Shown here piece by piece: positions 17,782 through 27,600 of a stretch of DNA of 56,754 nt (position 1 is its first letter; every line of letters starts with the position of its first letter). This stretch comes from an uncultured Bacteroidales bacterium. Its GTDB lineage: Bacteria; Bacteroidota; Bacteroidia; Bacteroidales; UBA932. Both the position numbers and the translations under genes were made by a program. The notes beneath the pieces are model-generated. The model was not told the origin of the DNA, did not search any database, and saw only the letters and a list, made by a program, of their open reading frames with translations. The DNA lies in contig CAMKSQ010000011.1 of NCBI GenBank assembly GCA_946415475.1, forward strand, positions 1 through 56,754, in the 5' to 3' direction.

Positions 17782-18654
17782 ATGAATATGTATAAAAGAA
17801 CCTGCAGCATATTGGTCCTCCTGGTCTGCGTGGTGGCCATATGCAACTGTGGAAAACCATCCGGGTCATCAACGGACCCGACCCCCGGGACCAATCCGGG
17901 AACGAACCCCGGAACGAACCCCGGAACGAACCCCGGAACAGACCCCGGAACAGACCCCGGAACAGACCCCGGAACAGACCCCGGTGTCACGCCGCCCCCT
18001 TCCGGCCCCTATTTCACGATAACTTTACCGAACGAGGTAGTCCTGAACATGGACTCGGAGGTTGTCATGTGGCCAGTCTCTACGGATGTTACGGACTGGA
18101 CGGCCATCTCCAGTGAAACATGGTGCAAGGCAACGCCCGGCTCATCGGAATTGCGGCTGGATATAGAGGAGTATGATGCCCGTTACGAAAACGGCCAGTA
18201 CAAGTACGACCCGCCGCGCATTTGTACGGTTACCGTGCAAGCGGGTTCGCTTTACAGTAAAACCGTTACCATTGTGCAGCAGACGCACGTTATCATCAGT
18301 TTTACCCAGCAGACGTATAGTAGGGATTACGACTGGATCCTGGACGAGCCGGACGGTATGAAAGTGCTGCTGTCTGCAGGAGGTCAGACACGGGATGTAA
18401 TTATTTCCAGCAACGCCTATCGCTGGGTTCCGACAACCGAAGCCTCCTGGCTGAAGGTGGAATGCGTGGACAACGCGACGCTCCGTGTTACGTCAACGGC
18501 CCGGCCGGACTCCGAGACAGCCCCCCGCAGTGCGCAGGTGAAGGTGTATGTGGAGTCGGATGAACTTAATTATGAAACATTTACGGTTCTGGACGCATCG
18601 GCGAGCGTGGATGGTAATGACTTCGGCTACGGCGACCATACAGACTGGGATTAA
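17782..18654 (+). CDS. Lipoprotein with PGT(N/D) repeat linker and two BACON-like domains
   Basis: 290 aa. Lipobox near VAIC (Cys21). After the anchor comes a stalk of eight T-(N/D)-P-G units, then two beta-sandwich regions resembling BACON domains (AISSETWCKATPGSSELRLD; WVPTTEASWLKVECVDNATL, each ending with a TVTIVQQ-like strand). BACON domains are Bacteroidetes surface domains thought to bind glycans or mucin. The start is ATG 17782 or 17788; TTG 17776 was rejected. Base composition is less GC-rich than the flanking housekeeping genes. It precedes the 904-aa lipoprotein gene by 17 nt, probably as one operon. Confidence 0.7.
   Translation: MNMYKRTCSILVLLVCVVAICNCGKPSGSSTDPTPGTNPGTNPGTNPGTNPGTDPGTDPGTDPGTDPGVTPPPSGPYFTITLPNEVVLNMDSEVVMWPVSTDVTDWTAISSETWCKATPGSSELRLDIEEYDARYENGQYKYDPPRICTVTVQAGSLYSKTVTIVQQTHVIISFTQQTYSRDYDWILDEPDGMKVLLSAGGQTRDVIISSNAYRWVPTTEASWLKVECVDNATLRVTSTARPDSETAPRSAQVKVYVESDELNYETFTVLDASASVDGNDFGYGDHTDWD
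17890..17985 (+). repeat. Eight-unit 12-bp tandem repeat encoding a Thr-Asn/Asp-Pro-Gly stalk
   Basis: Four units code TNPG and four TDPG (core ACGAACCCCGGA or ACAGACCCCGGA). The unit length is a multiple of three, so copy-number change would lengthen or shorten the stalk without a frameshift. Confidence 0.9.
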
Positions 18655-18671
18655 CCTAACAGAGAGAGACC

Positions 18672-21386
18672 ATGAAAACAAGATATCTGATTATTCTGAC
18701 AATTTCTATGCTGTCGGTATGCTGCACCCGGGTTAGCCCGGATATGGATGTCCAAAATGACATACTTCACGGTGTCATGGATGCCGACGTCATGGTAACG
18801 AAGTCCATTCTTGTAGACAATCCCGGCGTGAAGTTAGAGTCCTTTTGGGAAGCGGGAGACCAGATTGGCGTATTTGGCAGCAGCGCATCCAATGTGCTGT
18901 TTACCTTGCAGGAAGGGGATTTGTCGGCCGACCGTAAATCGGCGGACTTCCGTTCGGACGGGACGATACCATCGGGCGATCTGACAGCCTATGCTCCGTA
19001 CCAGCAAAGCAGCAGGAAAGAGGGGAATGCGCTGCTGGTGACCTTCCCTTCCCGTCAGCGGTATGTGACGTACAACGGCGTGGTCCAGCCGGATCCGTCG
19101 GCCAATATCCTCCTGGGTGAAGGAAACAAGTCTGCCGGACTGGTGTTTCGCAATATGACGGCGGTGCTTAAGATAGGCCAAGTATTTGAGGAGGAGACAC
19201 TTGTGAAGGCGGTGGAGTTTCGGGACTTGTCCGGGGCTCCGGTAGCCGGTGCCATGAGACTGACAGGGGGGAATAGCCTGAATGCGGAAATCGTCGGCGA
19301 GGAAAAAGTCCTCACGCTGGACCTTGGCGAAGGTGTCGAATTCTCGGCGGGGGCCATGCATCCGCTGTTCCTGATTGTTCCTCCTCGCAGTTACGCTGCG
19401 GGTTTCGAGATAACGTTTATCGACAATAAAGGAAACAGAACTGTCAAGACTGTTGGCACAGCCATGGGCAAGACGCTGATGCGTGGTGTGGTGTACCTTA
19501 TTGGCGACATCAGCGGCAATGAATATCCTGCGGAATCCTCTACAGTTCTGATGGACGGTGCAACAATCATGACGTCGGAAGCGCTGGATAAGGTAATGCT
19601 AACGGTCGTGGATGAAGAATGGCTGCGGGACGAGAACGGTGATGTGATATTAAATGAGTACAATTATCCGGTGACTCGTCCGGTCTTGAACCTAATCGTC
19701 CATAAAGATCTGCATCCTGACGTAGGAAACTGGCTCATTTTTGAGCAGTCCACAGCGACCCTTCCGGAAGGTGGTGTGTATAAGATTACTTCCAGCCAAA
19801 AAGTGTCCGACGACCGGTATCAGGTGGAGGCCCATTTTGAACCGAATTTCGCTGCCCCTTACAAAGAAATGACAGCGGGAGCTCCTATTTACGATGAGGC
19901 TGGTAACTATTTGGGAGACGGAGGCATTGAGCTGGACCTGGCAAGCCATCTGGCCGAAATCCGTGATGCGGAGGGGAACTCCATTCCATTCAGTGTATCT
20001 TCGGACGGCCGTATCCTTTTCAGCGAGGAGGCCACGGAGGCGTTGTTAAACCCTCAGCCGGAGACGAAGGCAGTCAAGAGCAAAACATTTTCTTTTCCTA
20101 AAGCGTTCTTCAAACATTCAGAAAAAAATGCCGAAGTTTCCTTTGCTGCGCAGATGCAGTTAAAGACGCGTTTCTCCGCCTGTTTTGCTGACGGGGAGGT
20201 ACAATACATTCATTTTGTGATGGAACCGGAGTTCACGCTTAGTGCGGACTTTGTCCTGAAAGCTGAATTCAACATCGGTCAGCCCTTCCACCTGATGAAC
20301 CTCATCTTTACGCCGCCCTTCATGATTGCCCCGGGCGTCATCCTGACTGTGAACATTGATTTGTCCGGAGAAGTGGGCGTGGGCGGGAATGTCCAGTTCT
20401 CGACATCGGTCAATTACAATTACAACGCAGGACGATACGGGCTGTCTTACAATATAGGACAGGGCTTCTCCGCACGCTACCAGAAGGTAGAGGCAGCTCC
20501 GACGGAAATTCAGCCCAGTCTCGGGGGAGCATCGGCATCCATCTACGCATATGGGAAGCTGAACGTAGCGCCACATCTTTCACTTTACGGGATGCTGGGT
20601 CTTGGGGTACAGACAAGTTTTGGCTTGAAGTTCGGAGCGTCGTATGAGGAGACAACCCAATCCCGAAAGTTGGCCCTCACTCCGGAGTTGGAGTTGATTC
20701 CCAGCATCGCCGTTTTGGGCGGGCGATTCAGCAAGACATTTAAGGATTTGACCACCAATATCGAGTTTGATCCAATTTGGGAGCAATACCTTTCGCCAAA
20801 GGTAAATCTGGCAAGTGGCGGCCCACGCAGCATTCCGTTGTCAAAGAAGTTTTATATATTTGAAGACCTGAATTATGAAGCCGGAAGCTCCGGAACAGTT
20901 ATGCAAGTGCCGGTTTCTCCCAAGGAATGGTCTTATCATGTGGAGTTGGAGGAGCAGACGCCGATAGATTACAGCGTGGAACTTCGTGTGTATGAGAGCA
21001 ACGGTAAGGTGGATGAAGCAAGCCTGTTCTCTTGGAGCGATCCTCCACAGGGATGGGATTCCCCTACATTTGAGAGCTACCTTGCGGCAGGTATCCCCCA
21101 TATGTATCCATTTCTAAATTATATCAGGAATCCGGATTATATGCCCTCTCCCAGACTGGTTTTAAGTCATACTGTCGGGTCCTATTCTGCCGGAATGGAG
21201 CGTGCGAATTTCGAGGGAATATACGAGACGTCAACTAGAGTTACCAGCGGTCACTTGTACTGGACACGGGTGTTTCTGGTTTCTAGCGACGGCGGGGAAA
21301 TACAGATTTCTCCCAACTCGAGCGGGAGTTGGGTCTATTATTGGCCCGAAGATTTCTGGGGCCGCAGTTATAAAGAGGAGGAATAA
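18672..21386 (+). CDS. Large lipoprotein with fimbrillin-like N-terminal region
   Basis: 904 aa. Lipobox near LSVCC (Cys17/18). Residues about 30-275 resemble Bacteroidetes fimbrillin/Mfa-like lipoproteins (SFWEAGDQIGVFGS; LTAYAPYQ; FRNMTAVLKI; LFLIVPPRSYAAGFEITFID; RGVVYLIGDI). The remaining ~600 residues are beta-rich, with Gly-Tyr-Asn-rich strands around residues 560-690, and match no family I recognise. Likely surface exposed; a pilus role is not established because the C-terminal part is not pilin-like. GC content is lower than in neighbouring housekeeping genes. Probably co-transcribed with the preceding BACON lipoprotein. Confidence 0.65.
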   Translation: MKTRYLIILTISMLSVCCTRVSPDMDVQNDILHGVMDADVMVTKSILVDNPGVKLESFWEAGDQIGVFGSSASNVLFTLQEGDLSADRKSADFRSDGTIPSGDLTAYAPYQQSSRKEGNALLVTFPSRQRYVTYNGVVQPDPSANILLGEGNKSAGLVFRNMTAVLKIGQVFEEETLVKAVEFRDLSGAPVAGAMRLTGGNSLNAEIVGEEKVLTLDLGEGVEFSAGAMHPLFLIVPPRSYAAGFEITFIDNKGNRTVKTVGTAMGKTLMRGVVYLIGDISGNEYPAESSTVLMDGATIMTSEALDKVMLTVVDEEWLRDENGDVILNEYNYPVTRPVLNLIVHKDLHPDVGNWLIFEQSTATLPEGGVYKITSSQKVSDDRYQVEAHFEPNFAAPYKEMTAGAPIYDEAGNYLGDGGIELDLASHLAEIRDAEGNSIPFSVSSDGRILFSEEATEALLNPQPETKAVKSKTFSFPKAFFKHSEKNAEVSFAAQMQLKTRFSACFADGEVQYIHFVMEPEFTLSADFVLKAEFNIGQPFHLMNLIFTPPFMIAPGVILTVNIDLSGEVGVGGNVQFSTSVNYNYNAGRYGLSYNIGQGFSARYQKVEAAPTEIQPSLGGASASIYAYGKLNVAPHLSLYGMLGLGVQTSFGLKFGASYEETTQSRKLALTPELELIPSIAVLGGRFSKTFKDLTTNIEFDPIWEQYLSPKVNLASGGPRSIPLSKKFYIFEDLNYEAGSSGTVMQVPVSPKEWSYHVELEEQTPIDYSVELRVYESNGKVDEASLFSWSDPPQGWDSPTFESYLAAGIPHMYPFLNYIRNPDYMPSPRLVLSHTVGSYSAGMERANFEGIYETSTRVTSGHLYWTRVFLVSSDGGEIQISPNSSGSWVYYWPEDFWGRSYKEEE

Positions 21387-21455
21387 GCGCCCCTCTCCAA
21401 AGGGCTTCATCGCCCAATCGGCAGACTGCATGACGCGTAATTCGAGTTTTTTTGC

Positions 21456-21463
21456 TATTTTTG
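21456..21463 (+). promoter_or_regulatory. -7 box (TATTTTTG) of aspS
   Basis: TATTTTTG, 39 nt before the aspS ATG; no clear -33 box. Confidence 0.6.
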
Positions 21464-21502
21464 TAGATTGTTAAAAGGCAATAGACAAAAATAGCATAAA
21501 CT

Positions 21503-23275
21503 ATGTACAGAACACACACATGCGGGGAGCTCCGCATTGAGAACAAAGGACAGCAGGTAACCCTGGCCGGATGGGTCCAGAAGGCCCGCAAGCTGGGCGG
21601 CATGACCTTCGTGGACCTGAGAGACCGTTATGGGATCACCCAGTTGGTAGTGGAGGCAGACGCCCCTGCTGCCCTGGTGGAGGTAGCCACCTCCCTGGGC
21701 CGTGAATTCGTGATCCAGGCCAAAGGCGAGGTCGTTGAGCGTCAGGCCAAAAACCCCAAGATGCCCACCGGTGACATTGAGATCAAACTGGAAGCCATCA
21801 CCATTCTGAACAAGAGCGTTACGCCGCCCTTCACCATTGAGGAAGAGAGCGACGGCGGCGAAGACCTTCGCGCCAAATACCGCTACCTGGACCTCCGCCG
21901 CGGTCCGCTGCAGCGCGCCCTGGCCCTGCGCCACCGGGTGGCCCATGAAGTTCGCAACTACCTGGACGCTAACGGCTTCATGGAAATCGAGACCCCGTAC
22001 CTCATCAAGAGCACCCCGGAAGGCGCCCGCGACTTCGTGGTCCCTTCCCGCATGAACCCCGGTCAGTTCTACGCCCTGCCGCAAAGCCCCCAGACCTTCA
22101 AGCAGCTGCTTATGGTAGCCGGTTATGACCGCTACTTCCAGATTGTCCGCTGCTTCCGTGACGAGGACCTCCGCGCAGACCGCCAGCCGGAATTCACCCA
22201 GATCGACTGCGAAATGTCCTTCGTGGAGCAGGAAGACGTCCTGAACATGTTCGAGGGCATGATGCGCGCCATCTTCAAGAATGTCCTGAATGTGGACATC
22301 CCCAACCCCATGCCCCGCATGAGCTGGTACGATGCCATGGACAACTACGGCTCCGACAAGCCGGACGTCCGTTTTGGCATGACCATTCATGAGCTCACGG
22401 AGGCCGCCAAGGGCAAAGGTTTCAGCGTCCTGGACGATGCCGCCTACATTGGCGCCATCTGCGTGCCCGGTGCCGCGGAGTATACCCGCAAGCAGCTGGA
22501 CGAGCTCACCGAATGGGTCAAGCGTCCGCAGGTGGGCGCCAAAGGCCTCATCTACGTGAAAGTCAACGCCGACGGCACCTTCAAGAGCTCCATCGACAAG
22601 TTTTATGGGGCCGATGACCTGGCCAAGCTGGCCGCCAAGGCCGAAGCCAAGCCCGGGGACCTCATGCTGGTAATGAGCGGCGCCAACAAGCGCAAAGTGC
22701 AAACCATGCTGGGCGTCCTGCGCCTGGAAATGGGCGGCCGCCTGGGCCTCCGCAACCCCAAGGAGTTCGCTCCGCTGTGGATTGTGGATTTCCCGCTCCT
22801 GGAATGGGACGACGAAACCCAGCGCTTCTACGCCATGCACCATCCCTTCACGGCACCCAAGCCGGAGCACGAGGCCTGGTTCTACAGCGACAAGAAAGAA
22901 GACCTGGAGCGCGTATGCGCCAACGCCTACGACTTCGTGCTCAACGGCAACGAGCTGGGTGGCGGCAGCATCCGTATCCATAATGCCGATATGCAAAAGC
23001 GCATGTTCGAGGTCCTGGGCATCGGCCCGGAAGAGGCCGAGTACAAGTTCGGTTTCATCATCAACGCCTTCAAGTTCGGTGCTCCGCCGCACGGAGGCCT
23101 GGCCTTCGGCTTCGACCGCGTGTGCGCCCTCATGGGCGGCCAGGATACCATCCGCGACTACATCGCCTTCCCCAAGAACAACCAGGGCAGGGATGTGATG
23201 ATTGACAGCCCGTCGGAGATCGACCAGGCCCAGCTGGACGAACTCCAGATAGACCTGCGTCCCGCCGCAGAATAA
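21503..23275 (+). CDS. aspS: Aspartyl-tRNA synthetase
   Basis: 590 aa, normal for bacterial AspRS. An N-terminal OB-fold anticodon-binding domain ([20 protein letters not shown], about 17-110) is followed by class II motif 1 ([20 protein letters not shown]), motif 2 ([20 protein letters not shown]), the bacterial GAD insert, and motif 3 ([14 protein letters not shown]). It charges tRNA-Asp in the cytoplasm. The start follows the promoter by 39 nt. The murB-metH-metF cluster follows in the same direction after 92 nt. Confidence 0.96.
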   Translation: MYRTHTCGELRIENKGQQVTLAGWVQKARKLGGMTFVDLRDRYGITQLVVEADAPAALVEVATSLGREFVIQAKGEVVERQAKNPKMPTGDIEIKLEAITILNKSVTPPFTIEEESDGGEDLRAKYRYLDLRRGPLQRALALRHRVAHEVRNYLDANGFMEIETPYLIKSTPEGARDFVVPSRMNPGQFYALPQSPQTFKQLLMVAGYDRYFQIVRCFRDEDLRADRQPEFTQIDCEMSFVEQEDVLNMFEGMMRAIFKNVLNVDIPNPMPRMSWYDAMDNYGSDKPDVRFGMTIHELTEAAKGKGFSVLDDAAYIGAICVPGAAEYTRKQLDELTEWVKRPQVGAKGLIYVKVNADGTFKSSIDKFYGADDLAKLAAKAEAKPGDLMLVMSGANKRKVQTMLGVLRLEMGGRLGLRNPKEFAPLWIVDFPLLEWDDETQRFYAMHHPFTAPKPEHEAWFYSDKKEDLERVCANAYDFVLNGNELGGGSIRIHNADMQKRMFEVLGIGPEEAEYKFGFIINAFKFGAPPHGGLAFGFDRVCALMGGQDTIRDYIAFPKNNQGRDVMIDSPSEIDQAQLDELQIDLRPAAE

Positions 23276-23299
23276 GCGTTGCGGGGCAGAAACTACCTC

Positions 23300-23343
23300 T
23301 TTTGCCCCGGAAGGCACCTACGAAGCCCCCGTGTGGGGCAAAA
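23300..23343. other. Inverted repeat between aspS and murB
   Basis: TTTTGCCCC (23300-23308) and GGGGCAAAA (23335-23343) form a perfect 9-bp inverted repeat with a 26-nt spacer, ending in an A-rich run just before murB. It could be an attenuating hairpin or a remnant of a palindromic element. Confidence 0.4.
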
Positions 23344-23367
23344 AATAGCCCCAGTGCCCCTGAGCCT

Positions 23368-24612
23368 ATGGTAACGAAGACTGCAAACTACGACCTCTCC
23401 AGCCGGAACACGTTCCGGATGCGGGTGCGGTGCGCCTTGTATGTGGAGGTGACGGCGGAGGAGGATCTCCTGGCCCTGGACTGGGCCTCGCTGCCTCAGC
23501 CCGTCATGGTGATGGGCGGCGGCTCCAACCTCCTCTTCACCCAGGACTTTCCCGGTACCGTGTTACACGTTGCGGCAGATACCACTGCCTTCGGAGGAAC
23601 TCCGTTCGCTTCGCTCTCTCCGGCCCCTCCCACCGCTGACGCGGCGGGCCCCTCCCCCTACCCATGTGCGGGGGTGCACATGTCCTCCGAAGGCAGTGGT
23701 ACCTGCCTGGTGACATTATCGGCCGGTGTGGTCTTCGACGATTTCTGCGCCTGGGCGGCTGCCGAGGGCCTTTGGGGGCCGGAAAACCTCTCGCTCATTC
23801 CTGGCGAAGTAGGGGCCAGCGCCGTGCAGAACATCGGCGCGTACGGCGTGGAGGCCAAGGACATCATCGCCGAAATCCGCGCCTATGACCGCACAACGGG
23901 CCAGTTCGTAACCATCGACCCGGCCACTTGCGCATACGGGTATCGCACCTCCAAGTTCAAGACCGAATGGAAAGGCCGCTTCGTCATCACCGCCGTCACC
24001 TACCGCCTCAGCCGCACCCCCCAGCCCAAGCTGGACTACGGCGGCGTCCGTAAGGCCCTGGAAGAGATGGGGGTAAGCATGGAGGCGCAAACCGCCTCCG
24101 CTTCGCTCCGGCCCCTCCCAACTCGCAACGCGTCTGACGACGCGGCTGTGGGCCCCTCCCTCTTACACGGCCGAGGGTGGCCATGGGTTTGCGCCCCCAC
24201 GCTTACCCCCACTCTCGTTAGGGAGGCCATCATCGGCATTCGGCAGCAAAAACTGCCGGCGGTGGAGGAACTGGGGAGTGCGGGCAGCTTCTTCTGCAAC
24301 CCCGTCATCTCCCGCGAGCATTTCCAGCGCATTGTGGCCACGGCCCAGGCCGATAATGGCCCGGACTACCAGGTGCCGCACTATGAGGTAGGGGACAGCA
24401 TCAAAGTCCCGGCCGCCTGGATGATTGACCAGTGCGGTTTCAAAGGCGCTGTGAACGGTGGCGCGCAGGTGTATCCCAAGCAGCCGCTGGTCATCGTGAA
24501 CGCCAGCGGGAGCGCTACGCCGGAGGAGATCATCGGCCTGGAAAAGCGTGTAATTGACACCATTGCCGCCAAATACGGCATTACCCTCCATCCGGAGGTG
24601 GAGCACGTCTAG
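23368..24612 (+). CDS. murB: UDP-N-acetylenolpyruvoylglucosamine reductase with two in-frame insertions
   Basis: 414 aa from ATG 23368, about 70-75 residues longer than usual for this family. MurB reduces UDP-GlcNAc-enolpyruvate to UDP-MurNAc with FAD and NADPH. Core motifs: VMGGGSNLLF (FAD), LSLIPGEVGASAVQNIGAYG, YGYRTSKFK, AGSFFCNP with the proton-donor Ser, and a C-terminal HPEVEHV. The excess length is two low-complexity Ala/Ser/Pro-rich segments, about residues 71-112 and 234-281, coded by palindromic elements placed in loops between conserved strands. The rest is intact, so an active enzyme is likely if the inserts are tolerated as loops. The start was moved from TTG 23302, which adds 22 non-family residues. 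4 nt before metH. Confidence 0.9.
   Translation: MVTKTANYDLSSRNTFRMRVRCALYVEVTAEEDLLALDWASLPQPVMVMGGGSNLLFTQDFPGTVLHVAADTTAFGGTPFASLSPAPPTADAAGPSPYPCAGVHMSSEGSGTCLVTLSAGVVFDDFCAWAAAEGLWGPENLSLIPGEVGASAVQNIGAYGVEAKDIIAEIRAYDRTTGQFVTIDPATCAYGYRTSKFKTEWKGRFVITAVTYRLSRTPQPKLDYGGVRKALEEMGVSMEAQTASASLRPLPTRNASDDAAVGPSLLHGRGWPWVCAPTLTPTLVREAIIGIRQQKLPAVEELGSAGSFFCNPVISREHFQRIVATAQADNGPDYQVPHYEVGDSIKVPAAWMIDQCGFKGAVNGGAQVYPKQPLVIVNASGSATPEEIIGLEKRVIDTIAAKYGITLHPEVEHV
23580..23701 (+). repeat. Palindromic in-frame element, murB copy 1 (subfamily 2)
   Basis: 19-bp perfect inverted arms (23580-23598 and 23683-23701, ACCACTGCCTTCGGAGGA and complement) enclose an 84-nt core. The core holds CGCTTCGCTC, two GGCCCCTCCC segments, and the tail GTGCGGGGGTGCAC shared with the intergenic copy at 52961. 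It is shorter in the middle than the other full copies. Translated as part of MurB. Confidence 0.9.
24069..24210 (+). repeat. Palindromic in-frame element, murB copy 2 (subfamily 1)
   Basis: 25-bp inverted arms (24069-24093 and 24186-24210; 23 of 25 paired, both mismatches transitions) enclose a 92-nt core. That core matches the reverse complement of the aminotransferase copy at 88 of 92 positions. The inner 8 bp of the arms (CGCAAACC / GGTTTGCG) are also shared with that copy; the outer 17 bp are specific to this locus. Confidence 0.93.
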
Positions 24613-24616
24613 ACTT

Positions 24617-27600
24617 ATGGAACTTCGGGAAGAGATAGGACGCCGAATCCTCCTTCTGGACGGCGCCATGGGAACCATGATTCAGCGGCAGGCGCCGCCG
24701 GAGAGTGATTGGCGTGGCAACCCGGAGATGCTCAACCTTTCCCGTCCGGAGCTCATCCGGAGCATCCACCGCGCATACATAGACGCCGGGGCCGATATAA
24801 TAGAGACCAATTCCTTCAGTGCCAACGCCCTCTCCCAGGCCGAATACGGCTGTGCTCAAAAGGCCGGGACCATGGCCCGGGAAGCCGCCCGGACAGCCCG
24901 GAAAGCGGCCGATGATGCGCCCCGCAAAGTTTGGGTGGCCGGCAGTGTGGGCCCCACCACGCATTCCCTGAGCCTGGCCTCCGATGTGGACAGAAGCGCT
25001 TGGCGTCCATACAGTTTCGACGATTTCGCCGCGGCTTTCCGGGAGCAGATAGCAGGCCTGGTGGAAGGCGGCGTGGACTGCCTCCTGCTGGAAACCGGCT
25101 TTGACGCCCTCAACACCAAAGCCATGCTTTACGCCGCCGCGGAGTGGGACATTCCCGTGATGATATCGGCCACATCGGCCGACCGCAGCGGCAGAACCCT
25201 TACCGGCCAAACCCTGGAGGCCTATTTCACGGCCGTTCGGCGGGATAATTTGCTGGCCTTCGGCATCAACTGCTCGCTGGGGCCCAAGGACATGCGTCCG
25301 CTGCTGGAAGAGGTGGCCCGCTTTGCCGATGTCCCCGTTATCTGCTATCCCAATGCCGGCCTTCCGGACGAGATGGGCCGCTACACCCTGGGCCCGGAGG
25401 AAATGGCCGATGCCATGGAGCCGATGCTACCGCATGTGAACATCATTGGCGGCTGTTGCGGAACTACGCCGGAACACATCCGGGCTTTGGCCGCACTGAT
25501 TGAAAACCGCCTGCCCCGTCCGCTTCCGGAAAAGGAGAAACGCCTCAAAGTGAGCGGGTTGGAAGCCGTGACGGTGGATCCGGAAAACAACTTCACCAAC
25601 ATTGGCGAACGCACCAACGTGGCCGGTTCCCGCAAGTTTGCGCGCCTTATTGCCGGCGGTCAGTACGAGGAAGCCCTGCAGGTGGCGGCGCAGCAGATAG
25701 AAGGCGGCGCCGGGGTCATTGACATCAACATGGACGACGCCATGCTGGATGCCCCCAAGGAAATGGAAACCTTCCTCCGGTACATCTCCGGAGACCCTGC
25801 GGTGGCCCGGGCGGCCGTCATGATAGATTCCTCTCATTGGGAAGCAGTGCTCTCCGGCCTAAAAAACGCCCAGGGCAAGTGTATCGTGAACTCCATCTCC
25901 CTCAAGGAAGGGGCCGATGCATTCGTGAAGAAAGCTTTGGAAATCAAGCGCCTGGGTGCCGCCATGGTGGTGATGGCCTTTGACGAGGAAGGCCAGGCCA
26001 CCACCTTCAAAAGAAAGACGGAAATCTGCGCCCGCAGTTACAAACTCCTTACGGAGGCGGGTATTGAGCCAAAAGATATCATCTTTGACTGCAATGTGCT
26101 GTCGGTGGGTACCGGCATTGCCGAACATGCCCGCTACGGCATAGATTTCATAGACGCCGTGCGCTGGATTAAGGCCAACCTGCCCGGCTGCTATACCTCC
26201 GGCGGCATCTCCAACCTGTCCTTTGCCTTCCGCGGCAACAATCCTGTCCGGGAAGCCATGCATGCTGTTTTCCTGTATCATGCCGTGCAGGCGGGGCTGG
26301 ACATGGGCATTGTGAACCCGGGCCTGCTGCTGCCTTATGATGCGGTGGAACCGGCTCTGCGCCAGGCGGTTGAAGATGTAATCCTGTGCAAGGACCCCGG
26401 TGCCACGGAGCGCTTGCTGGAGCTGGCCGCCAAGGTTACGGCCGATGCCGCCGGCGAAAAGACGGTGACCCAGGCCCCGGACGCCACCCCGGCCGAAAAG
26501 ATATCGGCCTGCCTGCTGCAGGGACGCAGCGAAGGCCTGGCCGAAGCGGTGCTGCAGGAACTGGAATCCCTGGGCAGCGCCGTGAAAGTGATTGAGGGTC
26601 CGCTCATGAGCGCCATGGAAGAAGTGGGACGGCTCTTCGGGGAAGGCAAGATGTTTCTGCCGCAAGTGGTCAAGAGCGCCAAGGTAATGAGGGAAGCCGT
26701 AAGCGTGCTGGAACCTCATTTCAAGGCCGAGGAAAACACCGCCGGCAAGCCCAGGGTGGTGATGGCCACGGTAAAAGGCGACGTACACGACATAGGGAAA
26801 AACATCACCGGAATAGTACTGGGCTGCAACGGGTTTGAGGTGACGGACCTGGGGGTTATGGTGGATAAGGAAACCATTTTGGAAGCCGCCGCACGGGAGA
26901 ACGCCTGCGCCATCGCGGTGAGCGGCCTGATCACCCCCAGCCTGTACCAGATGGAGGAGTTGTGCCGGGAAATGGCCCGCAGAGGGCTTTCTACGCCGCT
27001 TTTTGTGGGCGGAGCCACCACATCGGCCTTGCATACGGCCGTGAAGCTGGCACCCTTGTACGGGCACGTTTTCCATGGGGCCGATGCATCCGTCTCGGCC
27101 GTCCTGCTCAAGCGCTATCTCTCCAACCCGGAAGCCTTTGAGGCGCAGCAGCACGCGGCGCAGCAGGCCTTGAGGAAGCAGTACGGGAAGCGCGGACTCG
27201 CGGCAGCGGAAAAGGCCGACGAGGCCGTCCTGGAAGGCCATATGGACGGCTGTCCCTGGCGCAGTATGCCGGTACGGGAAGTGCCCCTGAGTACGCTGCA
27301 ACGCTATTTTGACTGGAAACTCTTTGCCGCGGCCGCCGGGCTCAAGCGCATGCCCCGCCCCGGAAAGCCCGGCCACGAATACATCCTCCAGGGACGGGAA
27401 ATCCTGGCCCATCTGAAGGCCTCCGTCCGGGTGGGACTGCTGCTCACGGAAGCCCATGCAGAAGGGAACACCATAGTCCTGGTCGATGGCACCCGCCTGC
27501 CCATGCTGCGGCAGGAAAAGGCCGAAGAGCACGGTGGAACGCTCCGCCGCTGGTCCCTGGCCGATTTCGTGCCCTCCCGGGGCTCCGGACCGTTCGGTGC

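Noticed and set aside
23580..24210. murB as a pseudogene because of the two insertions
   Set aside because: The frame stays open through both, all catalytic motifs are intact, and the gene is tightly coupled to metH.
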